DNA of 52,606 nt from Armatimonadota bacterium (GTDB lineage Bacteria; Armatimonadota; UBA5829; DSUL01). Location: contig JADLDK010000058.1 in assembly GCA_020846715.1 (NCBI GenBank), positions 1-52,606 of the forward strand. The letters run 5' to 3'. The notes under the pieces are model-generated. The model saw only the letters and a program-made list of their open reading frames with translations, was not told the DNA's origin and ran no database searches. A program made the translations under genes and the position numbers. Below are positions 27,352 to 35,143 of this stretch, piece by piece. Position 1 is the stretch's first letter, and each line of letters begins with the position of its first letter.

Positions 27352-27549
27352 TTGGCTCAAGTCCAGGTACGTCCAAATGAGAGTTTGGACAGCGCGCTCA
27401 AGCGTTTCAAGAAGCAGCTTCAACTTACGGGCATTTTGAAGGAAGCCCGCGCTCACGAACACTACGAAAAGCCTAGCGACAAAAAGCGCCGCACAGCAGC
27501 TGCGAAGCGCCGCAAGATGAAGCAAGAAGCTGCCAAGATGAACAACTAA
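27352..27549 (+). CDS. rpsU: 30S ribosomal protein S21
   Basis: The 65-residue basic protein with VRPNESLDSALKRFKKQL, and a C-terminal tail of K and R residues (KKRRTAAAKRRKMKQEA), is S21. The TTG start at 27352 has GGAGG eight bases upstream. It has its own strong promoter. S21 is absent from some phyla; its presence is a minor phylogenetic marker. Confidence 0.95.
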   Translation: MAQVQVRPNESLDSALKRFKKQLQLTGILKEARAHEHYEKPSDKKRRTAAAKRRKMKQEAAKMNN

Positions 27550-27866
27550 TCTGTTCTACCTGGTGTGGCCGGTTTCAGAGCCGCGCCATTTGTCTCTGTT
27601 CACCAATATCCAGAGCAGAGGTCACTGTCGGTATTCTGTCCGGCTCGATACAACTCTCATCGCTGCAGGACGGACGAATGGCTCATCCGTGCAGGCAGGA
27701 TTTGCCTGGGTTTGATGGGCGCACTGGCAATCCATCATATCTTTCTCCAGCCATCCACCGTGAACAGTCACTCTGGCCGGCGCTTCTGTCGGCTGCACAT
27801 CAAATCTGCGAACCAGATGAGTCGAGTTGTCCCGGAGTCACTCTCGGGTGGCTCGGCTCAACTGTC
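27550..27866 (+). other. Stretch between rpsU and ybeY with no assigned gene
   Basis: About 317 bases. The ybeY frame stays open upstream to an ATG at 27678, which would add 63 residues (with WPALLSAAHQICEP) of no recognisable family. No terminator or promoter is clear. A yqeY gene, common after rpsU, is not here. Confidence 0.4.
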
Positions 27867-28358
27867 ATGTCGGCGTCTGTCGTTGCTCCCATGAATGTCT
27901 CAATCACAGGGGAAGCGCCTTCGGGTTTTTCTTTAGATTCGCTCACACGCACACTTCGCCACGTTCTGCGCTCGGAGGGAGCGCCGGAGGGGTGGGAGGT
28001 GTCGGTTCTGCTGACGGACGACGGAGAGATGAGTGTCCTGCACAATCGCTGGATGGGTCTCGATGGCCCGACGGACGTCATGTCCTTTCCTCTTGACAAT
28101 CCTCACACCAACAAGGGTCTCAGACATGGGTGTCTCGGAGACATTGCGGTCAGTGTGGATACAGCGCAGCGTCAGGCCGATGACCATGGCCACTCTCTGG
28201 AAATTGAACTAACTCTGCTGGTGGTGCATGGCGCATTGCATCTCCTCGGGTATGACGACATTGAGGAAGTCGCTCGAAAAGAGATGAGAGCCAAAGAGCG
28301 TCACTACGTTCCGGAGGCGTTTCGGGCCAGTGGTCCCAGGAGCTCGACTGTGCGTTGA
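27867..28358 (+). CDS. ybeY: Endoribonuclease/rRNA maturation factor YbeY
   Basis: YbeY is a metal-dependent RNase involved in 16S 3' end processing and ribosome quality control. The metal motif HGALHLLGYDD (H-x3-H-x5-D form in which the third ligand is usually H) and the upstream segment GPTDVMSFPL are diagnostic. Here D replaces the third histidine in the motif's first part (GYDD), as is common, with further ligands possible downstream. ATG at 27867 gives a normal 163 residues; ATG 27891 or the upstream 27678 are alternatives without clear Shine-Dalgarno support. It overlaps the next gene by TTGA. Confidence 0.9.
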   Translation: MSASVVAPMNVSITGEAPSGFSLDSLTRTLRHVLRSEGAPEGWEVSVLLTDDGEMSVLHNRWMGLDGPTDVMSFPLDNPHTNKGLRHGCLGDIAVSVDTAQRQADDHGHSLEIELTLLVVHGALHLLGYDDIEEVARKEMRAKERHYVPEAFRASGPRSSTVR

Positions 28359-29056
28359 AGCTGGCCAATCCGTTCGGCAACTTCAAATACGCTGCGGAAG
28401 GGGTGCTTCACGTCTATCGGACGCAGAAGCACATGCGCTTTCACTTCTTTATGCTCGTTCTGGTCCTGATGGTGAGCTTGATGTTCAAACAGGACCGGGG
28501 CGAGACGATGGTAGTGCTTCTGACAATCTCGCTTGTTCTCATAGCGGAGATGTTCAACACTGCCATTGAAGCCGTTGTAGACCTTGTCGTACAGAGCTAC
28601 CATCCTCTAGCCAAGTTTGCAAAGGACATCGCAGCTGGCGCCGTGCTGATGGCGACGGTGAATGCGCTGACAATTGGGTTTATACTGTTCCTGGGTGGAC
28701 GCCCAAAGAGCAGTTTCACTACGAATCTCGGCATTCGGAATCCGGACGTGCTGACGGTAACTGCCGTTGGTGTGCTGCTTCTGTTTGCCATTGTTATTGT
28801 GCAGAAAGTGTCGGGTGGTAAGGGGACGTTCCTGCGCGGCGGGGTGGTAAGCGGCCACACTGCTCTTGGGTTCTTCTTCGCGACAACTATCATTTTTGTC
28901 TCACCCAACAACATTGCACGGGCGGTCGCCGTGTTGCTGGCCGTTCTTGTCGCGCAGAGCCGTGTGGATGCGGGAATCCACACTCTGCGGGAGGTACTGT
29001 GGGGAGGACTGCTGGGAACGGGCCTGGGTATGGCCGTGTACCTGCTGCGCGGATAA
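28355..29056 (+). CDS. Fusion of DgkA-type lipid kinase and PAP2 phosphatase
   Basis: The 233-residue membrane protein joins two enzymes. The N-terminal half is a DgkA/UdpK-type kinase with three helices and the signature E65-M-F-N68-T-A-I-E72-A-V-V-D76 followed by FAKDIAAGAV. Gram-positive members phosphorylate undecaprenol. The C-terminal half (about 125-233) is a PAP2-type phosphatase with SGH (166-168) and S202-R203 to H209, part of the SRx5Hx3D motif, but the last acidic residue is E213 where D is usual. The first PAP2 motif (Kx6RP) is not clear. Both activities could yield undecaprenyl phosphate, which would fit envelope lipid recycling. The TTG start overlaps the ybeY stop as TTGA. Confidence 0.85.
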   Translation: MKLANPFGNFKYAAEGVLHVYRTQKHMRFHFFMLVLVLMVSLMFKQDRGETMVVLLTISLVLIAEMFNTAIEAVVDLVVQSYHPLAKFAKDIAAGAVLMATVNALTIGFILFLGGRPKSSFTTNLGIRNPDVLTVTAVGVLLLFAIVIVQKVSGGKGTFLRGGVVSGHTALGFFFATTIIFVSPNNIARAVAVLLAVLVAQSRVDAGIHTLREVLWGGLLGTGLGMAVYLLRG

Positions 29057-29160
29057 ATGGACGCAACTGACTTAGATCCTTACAGGCGCGTTTTCGCTGC
29101 GTCTGCGGCGACGGCAGGTCGCCCTGCTTCACAGTGTACGGCCTGTGAAGGAGGCTCAAA

Positions 29161-30540
29161 GTGAGCTTCTGGATGGGTCGGCTTCTGGTCATTGTCCTGC
29201 TGGTAATAGTCGCGGCATTCCTGAGCGCCTCTGGAAGCGCAGTCGTGTCGGTGCGGCGTTCCCGTCTGCGGGAGCTGGTTGATCGCGGAAACGCCAGAGC
29301 AAAACGCGTTCTACAGCTTCTGGATGATTCAACGAAGCTGTGCGCCGCTGCAGAAATTGGCGTCTTCGTCCTCAATGTGATTATTGCGGCGCTGATAGTC
29401 CTGTCGTTTCTCCCTGGATTGCAGACAGCGTTTGTCCTGAGCGGATTGCCCACGTCCTCAGCTGCCATTCTGGGGCTCGTTATACTGGCAGTCCTCACCG
29501 GGGTTGGACTGGCTGTCTTCGTGGACCTTGCGCCCAGAGCTCTGGCCTCCGCTTCTGCAGAGAGATTTGCTCTCGTAAGCACTCAGGCCCTATCGTGGGT
29601 ATCTCGAGGGCTGTCCCCACTAATCTGGCTTGTTCAGGCGGGAGGGAACCTGCTGGTAAAGCCGTTTGGAGTTACGTGCCGTCTTGGAGCTTCCGGACGG
29701 AGCGAAGAAGAGCTGAAGATTCTGGTAGAAGCTGTGGAAGACGAAGGCGCGATTGAAGAAGAGGAGCGCGATATGATCGACTCCATCTTCGAGTTCAACG
29801 ATACGCTTGTTCGCCAGGTGATGGTGCCCCGGGTTGACATGCGCGCGTGCGACGTCGATTCTCCGCTGGGGGAACTTATCGATGCAGTGCTGGAATACGG
29901 CCACTCCCGGATACCAGTCTATCAGGGCACTGTGGATACTGTTGCCGGTATTATTCATGCGAAGGATTTGCTGCGCGCTCTGCGCGAAACGCGCGATGCA
30001 GACTTTGACCTCAATGCTATCCTGCGCCCGGCTATGTTTGTGCCCGAAAACAAGATGGTCAGCGATCTGCTTCAGGATTTTCGGGAACAGAAGCAGCAGA
30101 TGGCTATCGTCCGCGATGAGTTCGGAGGCACCGCGGGTCTGGTGACAGTCGAAGATCTTCTGGAAGAGATCGTTGGAGAGATTCAGGACGAGTACGATCA
30201 GGAAGAGCCACTGGTGGTAGTTGGTGAAGACGGGCGCATCCTGGTTCATGCGCGTATGGCGATAGACGACTTGAACGAAGATCTCGATCTCGGGCTGCCC
30301 GAGGGAGAGTATGAGACGATTGGCGGTTTCGTATTCGGCCTGCACGGCAAAGAGCCCGAGATCGGAGATTCGGTCCGATACAACGGCTTTGTGCTGACGG
30401 TGACAGAGAAAGACGATCGCCGCCTTTCACAGATACTCATTGAACGCTCACCAGAGCACTCACCCGAAGTCGAGGACGCGCAGGCAGTTAGTCAGTCATC
30501 CGCCCCGCAGGACTCCGGCAATCAATCAGCTTCAGGATAG
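29161..30540 (+). CDS. CNNM/HlyC-CorC family membrane protein (DUF21-CBS-CorC)
   Basis: The 459-residue product has a DUF21 transmembrane domain with about four helices (residues 1-165, starting SFWMGRLLVIVLLVIVAAFL), two CBS domains (about 205-330, with RQVMVPRVDM and GHSRIPVYQGTVDTVAGIIH), and a C-terminal CorC_HlyC domain (about 350-430, GEYETIGGFVFGLHG). CNNM/CorC proteins are linked to Mg2+ and Co2+ efflux and are not haemolysins. The GTG start has AAGGAGG five bases upstream. Its 3' end overlaps that of the converging pheA gene by 19 bases. Confidence 0.92.
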   Translation: MSFWMGRLLVIVLLVIVAAFLSASGSAVVSVRRSRLRELVDRGNARAKRVLQLLDDSTKLCAAAEIGVFVLNVIIAALIVLSFLPGLQTAFVLSGLPTSSAAILGLVILAVLTGVGLAVFVDLAPRALASASAERFALVSTQALSWVSRGLSPLIWLVQAGGNLLVKPFGVTCRLGASGRSEEELKILVEAVEDEGAIEEEERDMIDSIFEFNDTLVRQVMVPRVDMRACDVDSPLGELIDAVLEYGHSRIPVYQGTVDTVAGIIHAKDLLRALRETRDADFDLNAILRPAMFVPENKMVSDLLQDFREQKQQMAIVRDEFGGTAGLVTVEDLLEEIVGEIQDEYDQEEPLVVVGEDGRILVHARMAIDDLNEDLDLGLPEGEYETIGGFVFGLHGKEPEIGDSVRYNGFVLTVTEKDDRRLSQILIERSPEHSPEVEDAQAVSQSSAPQDSGNQSASG

Positions 30541-31586
30541 CTGCCCAGGACCTTGACAAAGGTCGCGCACTCGCCCAGTTTTTCAATCGCTTTAGCCATC
30601 TGCGCGTCACTTTGATGTCCCTGAACGTCAATGTAAAAGACGTACTCCCAGGGCAGCAACTTCGTTGGCCGGCTTTCGATCATTGTCAGATTGAGCTCAA
30701 GTCTGGCAAACACTTCCAGAGCAGTGAGCAAGGCGCCGGATCGGTGGGGAACAGAAACTACAATACTCGTCTTGTCTCGTCCGCTCGGCTTCGGCTGAAT
30801 TCTTCCAATGGCCAGGAAGCGCGTCTTGTTCGCCGGATTGTCCTCGATGTGATTCGCCAGTATATTGAGCGAGTACTCCTCGGCTGCCAGGCTGTTGGCT
30901 ATCGCGCCGGCTTCCGGGTTGTCTCTGGCAATCATAGCGGCGCGGGCAGTGGTTGAGACAGCGACGATCTCAACGCCTCGCATGCGGCTGTTGAGCCAGC
31001 GACGGCACTGACCCGTAGCTACCGGGTTAGAATAGATCTTCTTCACGTCTTCCAGGTTGTCAGCAGAGGACAGGAGACAATGGGATATCTGCAGGTATAT
31101 CTCGGCGCATATCTTCAGATCCGAGCGCAGGAACATGTCCAGCGTATGATTGACAATGCCTTCTATTGAGTTTTCGATGGGCACCACACCAAAGTCGGCT
31201 TCCTGACGCTCCACCTCCTCGAAAACGTCCGGAATCGTGTCCTGCGGAACGAATGTTGCGGCGCTTCCAAACTTGTAGATACTGGCGAGATGCGTGTTGG
31301 TTGTAGGTGGACCCCAGTAGGCAATGACAACTGGCTGCTCCAGCGCCCGGGTACTCGAGATAATCTCGCGGTAGATGCTTCGGATGCTTTGCGCGGGTAG
31401 CGGCCCCTCGTTATTGCCAATCGCGTTTTCAATAACGTGGCGCTCGCGGTCTGGCGCAAATACTGCCGAGGTCGCGGCTTCTTTGCGTTTGCCTATCTCC
31501 ACAGCGATAGCCGCGCGGCGGTTGAGCAACTCCACAATCTGCCTGTCAAGATCATCTATCTGCAGGCGCAGGTCACTAAGGTCCAA
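30522..31586 (-). CDS. pheA: Chorismate mutase / prephenate dehydratase (P-protein)
   Basis: A bifunctional phenylalanine-pathway enzyme of 354 residues. The N-terminal AroQ chorismate mutase is at 1-85 (LRLQIDDLDRQIVELLNRR, IGKRKE). The prephenate dehydratase domain starts with GPPTTNTH, a variant of the common GPxGTxSH, and has VPIENSIEG and NKTRFL. The C-terminal ACT domain (about 270-350) has the phenylalanine-binding ESRPTK, so feedback inhibition is likely. The TTG start at 31586 has no ideal Shine-Dalgarno (AAGGA lies 14 bases upstream). It stands alone on its strand. Confidence 0.95.
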   Translation of the reverse strand: MDLSDLRLQIDDLDRQIVELLNRRAAIAVEIGKRKEAATSAVFAPDRERHVIENAIGNNEGPLPAQSIRSIYREIISSTRALEQPVVIAYWGPPTTNTHLASIYKFGSAATFVPQDTIPDVFEEVERQEADFGVVPIENSIEGIVNHTLDMFLRSDLKICAEIYLQISHCLLSSADNLEDVKKIYSNPVATGQCRRWLNSRMRGVEIVAVSTTARAAMIARDNPEAGAIANSLAAEEYSLNILANHIEDNPANKTRFLAIGRIQPKPSGRDKTSIVVSVPHRSGALLTALEVFARLELNLTMIESRPTKLLPWEYVFYIDVQGHQSDAQMAKAIEKLGECATFVKVLGSYPEAD

Positions 31587-31656
31587 GTCGTTCAGTGATT
31601 CCTTCTATATGAGGATAAATCGGGCGCACTGGGCGCATAGCGAGCTCATCTGTTCA

Positions 31657-31704
31657 GTGACAGTCACATCGCCCTTGAAAAAGCAGGCGTCTCTCGAGTA
31701 CAAT
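31657..31704 (+). promoter_or_regulatory. Predicted promoter with adjacent dyad, probably for accDA
   Basis: TTGAAA (31675-31680) and TACAAT (31699-31704) are separated by 18 bases. An 11-base dyad GTGAC-A-GTCAC (31657-31667) ends 7 bases before the -35 box, a possible activator or repressor site. The resulting accD leader would be about 250 bases. The rest of this 375-base gap (31587-31961) has no gene that I can support. Confidence 0.45.
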
Positions 31705-31900
31705 AACCAGCCAGTGCAACTGAGAACTCAACAGAGCAACGTGCGACAACTGCCATCTGTGCAAGTCCCTGACCGGTCGCAGCCCATAACCTCCTTCACC
31801 ATATGAAGAGTCTTATCCTTTGAGTGCTACCCCCAGGCTGAATTGTACGATTTTGGCGGCACGGCATTGTTAAGCAAACGCTGGTGGCTTGCGCTAGTAT

Positions 31901-31910
31901 GTAACGTTAC
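31901..31910. promoter_or_regulatory. Palindrome upstream of accD
   Basis: GTAACGTTAC is a perfect 10-base palindrome 51 bases before the accD start codon. It could be an operator for a fatty-acid synthesis regulator, but no matching site is known to me. Confidence 0.3.
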
Positions 31911-31961
31911 CTGGTTCGTTGCCTGCTTTGAGTGGCGAATCACAACTGGTCAGGAGTGACG

Positions 31962-32813
31962 ATGGCAAGAGACGGCTGGTTTGGCAGGCGCTCTCAGGCG
32001 CAGAAAAACCTGGAGCAGGTACCCGAAGGGCTCTGGACCAAGTGTCCGGAGTGCTCGGCCATCCTGTTTGCGCCAGAGCTGGAAAAAAATCTGAAAGTCT
32101 GCCCGCGCTGCGGTCACCATTACCGTCTGAACTGGCAAGAGCGCCTGGACATCACGGTAGATTCTGGTACGTTTGTGGAGTTTGATGGCGGTGTTACCTC
32201 GGTGGATCCACTCGGCTTTCCGGACTATGAAAGTAAGCTGGAGAAGGGGCGTCGAAACACAGGCCTGGAGGAAAGCATCGTCACGGGCCGGGCGGCGATT
32301 GGCGGGTGTGATACGGTCATCGGAATTGCGGATTTTGCATTCATCGGTGGCAGCATGGCCAGCGCGACCGGTGAAAAAATCGTCCGCGCCATTGAACGGG
32401 CGGTGGAGCTTGGACTGCCGGTAGTTTTGATCACTGCCAGCGGTGGAGCGCGAATGTTCGAAGGACTGCTGGCGTTGATGCAGATGGCAAAGACAGCCGC
32501 GGCCTGCGCGCGTCTCAAAAGTGCAGGTCTGCCCTACATTGTCGTATTCACAGATCCGACGATGGCTGGAGTGCATGCGAGCTACGCTTCCATTGGGGAT
32601 ATCATCATCAGTGAACCTAAGGCGCTGGTGGGACTTGCCGGGCAGCGGGTTGCGGCACAGGCTCAGGTCGCAAAGGTCCCGGCAAACTTCCAGCGGGCGG
32701 AGTTTCAACTGGAGCACGGGATGATTGATATGATCGTCCCCAGACGCGAGTTGCGCGATACTCTCGGCAAGATTCTGAAATGGTCAACTTCGGAGGTGCC
32801 TGTTGGCAGATGA
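31962..32813 (+). CDS. accD: Acetyl-CoA carboxylase carboxyltransferase subunit beta
   Basis: AccD forms, with AccA, the transferase that makes malonyl-CoA. The 283-residue product has the N-terminal zinc ribbon C28-x2-C31 and C47-x2-C50, then the crotonase-type carboxyltransferase core with ITASGGARMFEGLLALMQM and YIVVFTDPTMAGVHASYAS. Start: ATG at 31962 with AGGAG six bases upstream; an in-frame upstream start at 31932 would add ten unsupported residues. accA follows with an 11-base overlap. Confidence 0.96.
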   Translation: MARDGWFGRRSQAQKNLEQVPEGLWTKCPECSAILFAPELEKNLKVCPRCGHHYRLNWQERLDITVDSGTFVEFDGGVTSVDPLGFPDYESKLEKGRRNTGLEESIVTGRAAIGGCDTVIGIADFAFIGGSMASATGEKIVRAIERAVELGLPVVLITASGGARMFEGLLALMQMAKTAAACARLKSAGLPYIVVFTDPTMAGVHASYASIGDIIISEPKALVGLAGQRVAAQAQVAKVPANFQRAEFQLEHGMIDMIVPRRELRDTLGKILKWSTSEVPVGR

Positions 32814-33789
32814 GCACACAGATTTTATCGAACTGATCGACAGGCTGGATGCTGATATAGCAGAGTTGCGCCAGCGCAGCCTGCAGCAGGGCGAAGACAG
32901 AACCCAGGAGCTCGCCTCGATTGAAAAGGAGCGAGACCGCCTCATTGAATTGTTGTTCGGTCATCTCTCCCCGTGGGATCAGGTGCGTCTGGCTCGTCAC
33001 CCCAGGCGTCCGTACACTCTGGATTACCTCAACAGCGCTTTCGACGACTTTGTCGAGCTTCACGGGGACCGTCGCTTTGGAGATGACCCCGCAATGGTCG
33101 GAGGATTTGGCTGGATCGGAGGTTATCCAGTAGTCACTTTCGGTCAGCAAAAGGGACGGGACATAAAAGAGCGCGCTCTGCGCAATTTTGGCTCAGCGCG
33201 GCCAGAAGGCTACCGCAAGGCGCTGCGTTTGATGCAGCTAGCTGACAAGTTGAGCAAGCCGATCGTAGCCATAATTGATACGCCAGCGGCGGACTGCAGT
33301 GTTGAGGCGGAAGAGCGCGGCATCAGTGAAGCGCTGGCTTACAACCTGATGGAGATGTTTCGGATCCGGGCGCCCATTGTCGTTGCAGTTGTCGGAGAAG
33401 GCGGCAGTGGGGGAGCGCTTGGCATAGGCGTGGGTGACCGCGTTCTGATGATGCAGCACGCTATCTACTCGGTCATTCCGCCAGAAGGTTGCGCGGCCAT
33501 TTTGTGGCGCGCGCCGGATCGAAAAGTTGACGCAGCCGAAGCTCTCCGCCTGACCGCTCAGGGCGCGCTTGATCTGGGACTGATTGACAGCATTATCGAG
33601 GAGCCATTTGGTGGCGCTCACCGGGATCCGGAAGCAGCCTCACAAGCTCTCAGGCGCGCACTCATAGACGCTCTGGATGAAATCGCGTCTGTGAATCTCG
33701 ATGAACTTCTCGAACTGCGCTATCAGAAGTTCCGTGCGATGGGACAATGGACGGAGAACGTAGCCGCAGAAGCGACCGCCAGCGGCTAG
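32803..33789 (+). CDS. accA: Acetyl-CoA carboxylase carboxyltransferase subunit alpha
   Basis: AccA is the partner of AccD. The 328-residue product has an N-terminal coiled part (FIELIDRLDADIAELRQRS), then LARHPRRPYTLDYL, the GDRRFGDDPAMVGG segment, GGSGGALGIGVGDRVLMM and IPPEGCAAILWR, all typical. The TTG start has GGAGGTG about five bases upstream within the accD end. Its TAG stop shares the palindrome CTAG with the stop of the converging membrane-protein gene. Confidence 0.96.
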   Translation: MADEHTDFIELIDRLDADIAELRQRSLQQGEDRTQELASIEKERDRLIELLFGHLSPWDQVRLARHPRRPYTLDYLNSAFDDFVELHGDRRFGDDPAMVGGFGWIGGYPVVTFGQQKGRDIKERALRNFGSARPEGYRKALRLMQLADKLSKPIVAIIDTPAADCSVEAEERGISEALAYNLMEMFRIRAPIVVAVVGEGGSGGALGIGVGDRVLMMQHAIYSVIPPEGCAAILWRAPDRKVDAAEALRLTAQGALDLGLIDSIIEEPFGGAHRDPEAASQALRRALIDALDEIASVNLDELLELRYQKFRAMGQWTENVAAEATASG

Positions 33790-34283
33790 ACAGAGTCAGC
33801 GTTTGTCCGGCTTCGCGTGCAGGCTCCGAGGCCAAGGACTATGAGCCCCAGCGCGAGGCACACGAGCGACGCAGCTACCAGAGCCCTGGGGTGATACCAT
33901 CCGCCAACAATCGCCAGCTTTGCCACGTGCAGCCATGCCTGGCAAACCGTTGCGCTCACCACACCAGCACACGCGCCGCACAGAAATACCAGGCCTGAGA
34001 CTACGAACGCCTCGCCCTTCAAAAAGATCGGCCCGCGCAGGGCGTACAGGATAGCCACCAGCAGACCAAGTCCGGCCATAGACAGCGCAAAAACCAGTGG
34101 TAATGTTCCCTCATAGGGCAGGACCCAGGGGTCTCGCTGAGTGCCCACCCACACCCTGCCCAGAGCGCGAGCAGAGAGGCTGGCAACACTAAGAGCAAAC
34201 AGAACGGCCGACACCGTCAGATCTGTGGCCTGTGAGCGCTTTCCTGAAGTTTTTGGGTCTTTCTCGTTGTCCACAATCCGCAA
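33786..34283 (-). CDS. Four-helix membrane protein, unknown
   Basis: The 165-residue product has a short charged N-terminus ([13 protein letters not shown]) and about four hydrophobic helices (around 23-42, 60-82, 90-113 and 132-153). No family motif is recognised. It converges with accA, sharing the CTAG stop palindrome. Upstream, on the other strand, is the pseudopilin-like gene. The regular helices and charged tails support a real gene; function cannot be inferred. Confidence 0.65.
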   Translation of the reverse strand: MRIVDNEKDPKTSGKRSQATDLTVSAVLFALSVASLSARALGRVWVGTQRDPWVLPYEGTLPLVFALSMAGLGLLVAILYALRGPIFLKGEAFVVSGLVFLCGACAGVVSATVCQAWLHVAKLAIVGGWYHPRALVAASLVCLALGLIVLGLGACTRSRTNADSV

Positions 34284-34389
34284 CTGTTCTGTTCAGATCA
34301 GGTCAGGACCTGAAATCGGCCTTTCGCGCCGCTATTGCGTTGACACCAACTGTTTGAGCCGCTACATTCCTGTAGGAGTAAAGCTGGAA

Positions 34390-35094
34390 ATGGCGTCAAG
34401 CAATACAAAAAGTTCTACTGGCAATTCTGCCTTATACCGATCAGGATTTACGCTCATCGAGCTGCTGGTCGTTATTGCCATTATTGCCATTCTGGCAGCT
34501 ATTCTCTTTCCTGTTTTTGGCGCCGCCAAGAATCGCGCAAAGTCCGCAACCTGCCTGAGCAATCTGAAGCAGATTGGAGTGGCTGTCAAGGCGTACTGCA
34601 ACGACTACCGTGACCGCATGCCGGTCATAGACACGCTTTTTGTACAGAACGATAATATCCGGCGCAATTATGACCCGTTTCGAGACGCCAAAGCTCTGAC
34701 CCCGGCCAAAGTCCTTGGCAGCTATATCATTGACGCGAGAACCCTTGTTTGCCCCTCCGCTGTCAACGGTCTGCCACAGGGAAAGGGGCCCGACAGATGG
34801 TTGCAGACTTATGTTTTTTACGGTCGGGATATGCAAAAGAGCATCACCGGCGGCGATGGGGATAATTTCGGCTGGAATCAATTTGCTGGGCAGGTACAGC
34901 AGTCCACAGTCATGCATGGCACGGAAGATGCGGCCACTCAGGCGCTGTTGGTCAGAGACAGCAAGCAGCGGCCGGACCCCAACGCTAACATCGTCAAGCT
35001 GCCGCATGGCGCGGATACATTCAACCGTTTGTACGCGGATGGACATGTTGCGGCGCGCTTGCCAGAAGCGCACCTGCTCACCGGTGATTTCTGA
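34390..35094 (+). CDS. Type II pseudopilin-like protein (prepilin N-terminal cleavage domain)
   Basis: The 234-residue product has a class III leader: a short polar start, then [20 protein letters not shown]. Prepilin peptidase would cut after G and methylate F, with E at +5. It continues with [16 protein letters not shown], the segment usual in the large families of such proteins in Planctomycetota, Armatimonadota and Lentisphaerota, and ends with LYADGHVA, like their H-x-DG-type C-terminal motif. The start at ATG 34390 is favoured; AGGAG at 34375 is 11 bases upstream. The secreted propeller gene follows 50 bases downstream. Confidence 0.88.
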   Translation: MASSNTKSSTGNSALYRSGFTLIELLVVIAIIAILAAILFPVFGAAKNRAKSATCLSNLKQIGVAVKAYCNDYRDRMPVIDTLFVQNDNIRRNYDPFRDAKALTPAKVLGSYIIDARTLVCPSAVNGLPQGKGPDRWLQTYVFYGRDMQKSITGGDGDNFGWNQFAGQVQQSTVMHGTEDAATQALLVRDSKQRPDPNANIVKLPHGADTFNRLYADGHVAARLPEAHLLTGDF

Positions 35095-35143
35095 CTGTGG
35101 GACAGTGTAAGCGCGCAGGGCTATCTTGGTAAAGGAGAAGCAT

